A stretch of DNA of 64,000 nt, taken from the NCBI RefSeq assembly GCF_000172175.1, contig NZ_ABJL02000001.1, forward strand, positions 62,001 to 126,000, given 5' to 3'. Positions 61,600 through 64,000 of this stretch are shown piece after piece. The position numbers and the translations under genes were made by a program. A model generated the notes under the pieces. That model was not told the DNA's origin, made no database searches, and was given only the letters and a program-made list of their open reading frames with translations. Position 1 is the first letter of the stretch. The number at the start of each line of letters is the position of its first letter. This DNA comes from Bacteroides intestinalis DSM 17393. GTDB taxonomy: Bacteria > Bacteroidota > Bacteroidia > Bacteroidales > Bacteroidaceae.

Positions 61600-63948
61600 T
61601 TATTCTTTAGTAATGCTTAAGAAAGTAATATCTGTAGCATTCAACTTTAGAGTATTGTTGTTGAATGTTTTTACACTTTGAGCTGGGCTAATGAACAATT
61701 TCACTACCTGGGTATTGCTACCAAATGTAGCATTTGAGCTTACACCTGAAGCAATTGTGAAGGCCTTCTTGAATTTGATTTCTTTTAACTGACTACCACC
61801 TGTGCAGCCTTTGAAAATGTCATTATCGAATGAAGTTGCTTCCATGAAATGTACGTACTCCAATGCTGTACAATTTTCGAATACTCCGAGAGGAACTGTT
61901 GTAGCACCTACATACATAATCTTCTTGCCATCTTCTGCTGCATCTGCTACACCATAAAGAGTCGTACATCCCTTGAAGGCTTCTTCACCGATTGTAGTTG
62001 CAAGAGTTAAATTCATTTCTTTCAATGCTGCACAGTTCATGAATGCTTGGCTTCCTACAGAAGTTGGTAAAACTTGTTGTCCATCTTTCAGAACTTTTTC
62101 CAGCGTAGAACATCCACTAAATGCATCAGCTGGAATAACAGTATTCTTGATATTGATTTCTGTTAATGCAACGCAATCCTTGAATGCAGCAGCACCATCT
62201 TCACGGAATTCGATAGCACCATTGATAGTTGTTAAAGCAGAGCAACCATTGAATGAGCTGGCACCTACTAACAGACCATCTTTAACAGTAACCGTTGTTA
62301 ACAGGTTGTAATCACTAAGACTCAAACCTTTAGCCGGGAAAGCAGCACTCATTTGATCAACGCCAGACATATTCAAAGTTACGAGGCTTGCTTTCTTCAA
62401 AATCTGAGGATTGATAGTTTCGTCAGCAAATTTGTATGCTGGCATGATTACGTTAACTAAGTTAGTACTTGCATCAAATGCGTCTTTTGCAATTGTAGTT
62501 GCTTTCGGAAGATTGATGGTTTCCAAAGCTGTTAAGTTCTTGAATGTATTGGCAGGAATTGTTGCATTCTCTGTTAATTTGATTGAAGTTGCTGCTGTAA
62601 ATCCTTTCAATGTAGCCAATTCCTCAGTAGTTAATTCAACTTTGGAAATGATGTTTGTAAACTGATTAAGATCATATTCCTGTTCTGTGCCGTCATTCCA
62701 TTTTACTTTATTCTTACTAGCATTAAAGATTTGAGAGAACGCTCCTTTGTTGACAATCAAAGTGCGGGCACCAACAGTGTTTGTTACCAAATAAGGGAAT
62801 GAATTGATGTCCAGAGTAGTAGGATTACCACCAATAAATTTGTTATTCATTGTAGATGGCCAGTTTGCATCGGTCTCAACTGTCTTAGGAAGATCAATAT
62901 GCTCAAAAGAAAACTTCATTAACATCGTTTCTTTAACTCCAGCATCCTTGAAGGCTTTACGATCAATCTTATTGATAGCCATGTATGCAATATTGCCATC
63001 CTTAAATTCAAGACCTGTACCACTTTGCAGTTGCAGTTTTATTTCTTGAGCAGCATCGTTAATATCACTTGCCATATCAGTAATATCACCACCATCTGCT
63101 TTCACTAGTTTAGATTCTTCCGGCTTTTCGCTATTATAGAGGTAGTGAGCATTAGAACCATAATCTATGTAAGAAGGTGCAATATCTTCTGGGTCAGTGC
63201 TACTACCATTATTGTCTGCATCATATCCTTTTGCAGTCAATGTGATAGATTTAAGTTTACCAAAAATATTAGCATATTCTTCATCAATTCCACTAGTTCT
63301 GAATACTACGGCAGTAAACGGACGGATGAAATTCAAATCAATTTTCTCACCTACAGCATCGTAAGAGTTTTCTTTAACAGCTGTGGTATGAGAAATCATC
63401 ATGATTTTCTTTGTAACATCTTGCCCATCAAGAGTTAATTGGTCTTGATCGTTCAATGTTGGTAGATTTGAGAATTCATATTTATCATTTGCTGCTAAAG
63501 TTACAGTGGCAGGATAAGTGGCTATGAACTGTGATTTAAACTGTTCGTTAGTAGGATCATTCCAGTTTTTTTCTCCTGGCTCCCATTGGAAATCCAAGAT
63601 GTTATCATCTTGATAAGCAGTAAATACACCATTAGCTTTGGATTGTGTAGCTTTGTATTTAACAACTTTAGTCTTATCCCAAGCTGTAGTCTCATTAGCG
63701 TTAGTAGCACCTGTGGTATTTGTACTCCAAATACTAATTTGATCTTTTTCTGCATACCAGAAGAAGTTATGTATGCCTGAAACGTCATCATATGCCAAAT
63801 CTCCTCTTGTAGTCGGTGTTTCTACTAATGCACCTTCAAAAGAGATTCCTTTGGTAGCTTCTTTTTGTCCGGAGATTGAATCTATTTCGTTCTCTGCACA
63901 ACTTGCAGCTAAGGCTAGTATGCCTGCGCAAAATAAAATTTTTTTCAT
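61600..63948 (-). CDS. BspA-like leucine-rich-repeat (LRR_5) surface lipoprotein with fimbrillin-like N-terminus
   Basis: 782 residues. Lipoprotein signal with lipobox ALAASC (Cys17). The first ~420 residues, starting 'KGISFEGALVETPTTRGD', resemble fimbrillin/Mfa-like beta domains of Bacteroides. The C-terminal ~330 residues carry LRR_5 (BspA-type) repeats with phrases such as 'FKNLTALETINLPKATTIAKDAF', 'FNGCSALTTINGAIEF', 'FKDCVALTEINIKNTVIP', 'FMNCAALKEMNLTLATTIGEEAF'. Such repeats are used for binding host or bacterial surfaces. The gene has its own terminator. Start chosen at the second ATG (63948), which gives MKKILF. The cargo or partner is unknown; its position before the Wzz operon may be incidental. 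Confidence 0.9.
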   Translation of the reverse strand: MKKILFCAGILALAASCAENEIDSISGQKEATKGISFEGALVETPTTRGDLAYDDVSGIHNFFWYAEKDQISIWSTNTTGATNANETTAWDKTKVVKYKATQSKANGVFTAYQDDNILDFQWEPGEKNWNDPTNEQFKSQFIATYPATVTLAANDKYEFSNLPTLNDQDQLTLDGQDVTKKIMMISHTTAVKENSYDAVGEKIDLNFIRPFTAVVFRTSGIDEEYANIFGKLKSITLTAKGYDADNNGSSTDPEDIAPSYIDYGSNAHYLYNSEKPEESKLVKADGGDITDMASDINDAAQEIKLQLQSGTGLEFKDGNIAYMAINKIDRKAFKDAGVKETMLMKFSFEHIDLPKTVETDANWPSTMNNKFIGGNPTTLDINSFPYLVTNTVGARTLIVNKGAFSQIFNASKNKVKWNDGTEQEYDLNQFTNIISKVELTTEELATLKGFTAATSIKLTENATIPANTFKNLTALETINLPKATTIAKDAFDASTNLVNVIMPAYKFADETINPQILKKASLVTLNMSGVDQMSAAFPAKGLSLSDYNLLTTVTVKDGLLVGASSFNGCSALTTINGAIEFREDGAAAFKDCVALTEINIKNTVIPADAFSGCSTLEKVLKDGQQVLPTSVGSQAFMNCAALKEMNLTLATTIGEEAFKGCTTLYGVADAAEDGKKIMYVGATTVPLGVFENCTALEYVHFMEATSFDNDIFKGCTGGSQLKEIKFKKAFTIASGVSSNATFGSNTQVVKLFISPAQSVKTFNNNTLKLNATDITFLSITKE

Positions 63949-64000
63949 CTGCATTCTTTTTAAATGTTTTTTTTATTTAGATTGTTTTGTTTATAATGCT

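Noticed and set aside
1..64000. tRNA, rRNA, integrase, transposase or phage genes
   Set aside because: All gaps between genes were read; none holds a cloverleaf-like or recombinase signal that I could support.

Overview
The window is a chromosome segment of a gut-type Bacteroides (order Bacteroidales). The evidence is two SusC/SusD outer-membrane pairs, Bacteroidales-type regulators with periplasmic TPRs and a DNA-binding tail (DUF6377-like), many lipoproteins, a serine-type sulfatase, GH10/GH92/GH109 enzymes, and repeated promoter -7 boxes of the form TAnnTTTG. I cannot fix the species from the sequence. I saw no tRNA or rRNA gene, CRISPR array, insertion sequence, integrase or phage gene, so this looks like core and polysaccharide-utilisation DNA rather than a mobile island.

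Layout. 1-5 kb: the tail of a polysaccharide utilisation locus (partial SusC, SusD, sulfatase). 5-17.4 kb: a TPR/HTH membrane regulator, a second SusC/SusD pair followed by a histidine acid phosphatase, then ispF, a metallophosphoesterase, a Gfo/Idh/MocA dehydrogenase, thiD and a ThiE/TenI-like gene. 17.4-22.3 kb (minus strand): a beta-propeller lipoprotein gene and a TPP-riboswitch-controlled operon thiE-thiC-thi4. The Thi4 has His where yeast Thi4 has its suicidal Cys, so the thiazole is probably made from free sulfide. 22.3-31.6 kb: an ExoX-C-like gene, a second TPR/HTH regulator, a large DUF2723 (GT117-type) membrane glycosyltransferase with a DUF3098 gene, a phosphate-selective-type porin and a fused GH10 xylanase-CE1 esterase. 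31.7-38.8 kb: a housekeeping run (mnmA, subtilase, xseA, xseB, ilvE, trmB, mrp). 38.9-42.7 kb: a thioredoxin-like gene and a BlaI/BlaR1-type pair whose sensor carries two TonB C-terminal domains. 43-50 kb: GH109, a TlpA-like thioredoxin, an SGNH esterase and a GH92 mannosidase. 50-55 kb: an ABC-2/HlyD/TolC export operon without an ATPase gene. 55-61.5 kb: a minus-strand cassette of Wzz, PglK-like ABC exporter, HPr-kinase-like ATPase, S24/S26 peptidase, NTP_transf_5 nucleotidyltransferase and a coiled-coil membrane protein. 61.6-64 kb: a BspA-like LRR lipoprotein.

The most interesting signals are these. (1) The 55-61.5 kb cassette has the tailoring and export parts seen in some lasso-peptide clusters (kinase, nucleotidyltransferase, peptidase, ABC) plus a Wzz protein, but no precursor or cyclase. 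(2) The operator TACGAA-N3-TTCGTA occurs at the same position over the -7 box of blaI and of a TlpA-like gene 3.8 kb away, which suggests a BlaI regulon. (3) Six exactly 22-bp-spaced GTAA-N6-TTAC dyads lie between convergent genes at 50.1 kb. (4) The thi operon relies on Thi4 and carries a 97-bp inverted-repeat element inside it. Smaller structures (a long inverted repeat before ispF, a 22-bp palindrome over a promoter, a large stem-loop between M56 and thioredoxin genes) are listed separately.
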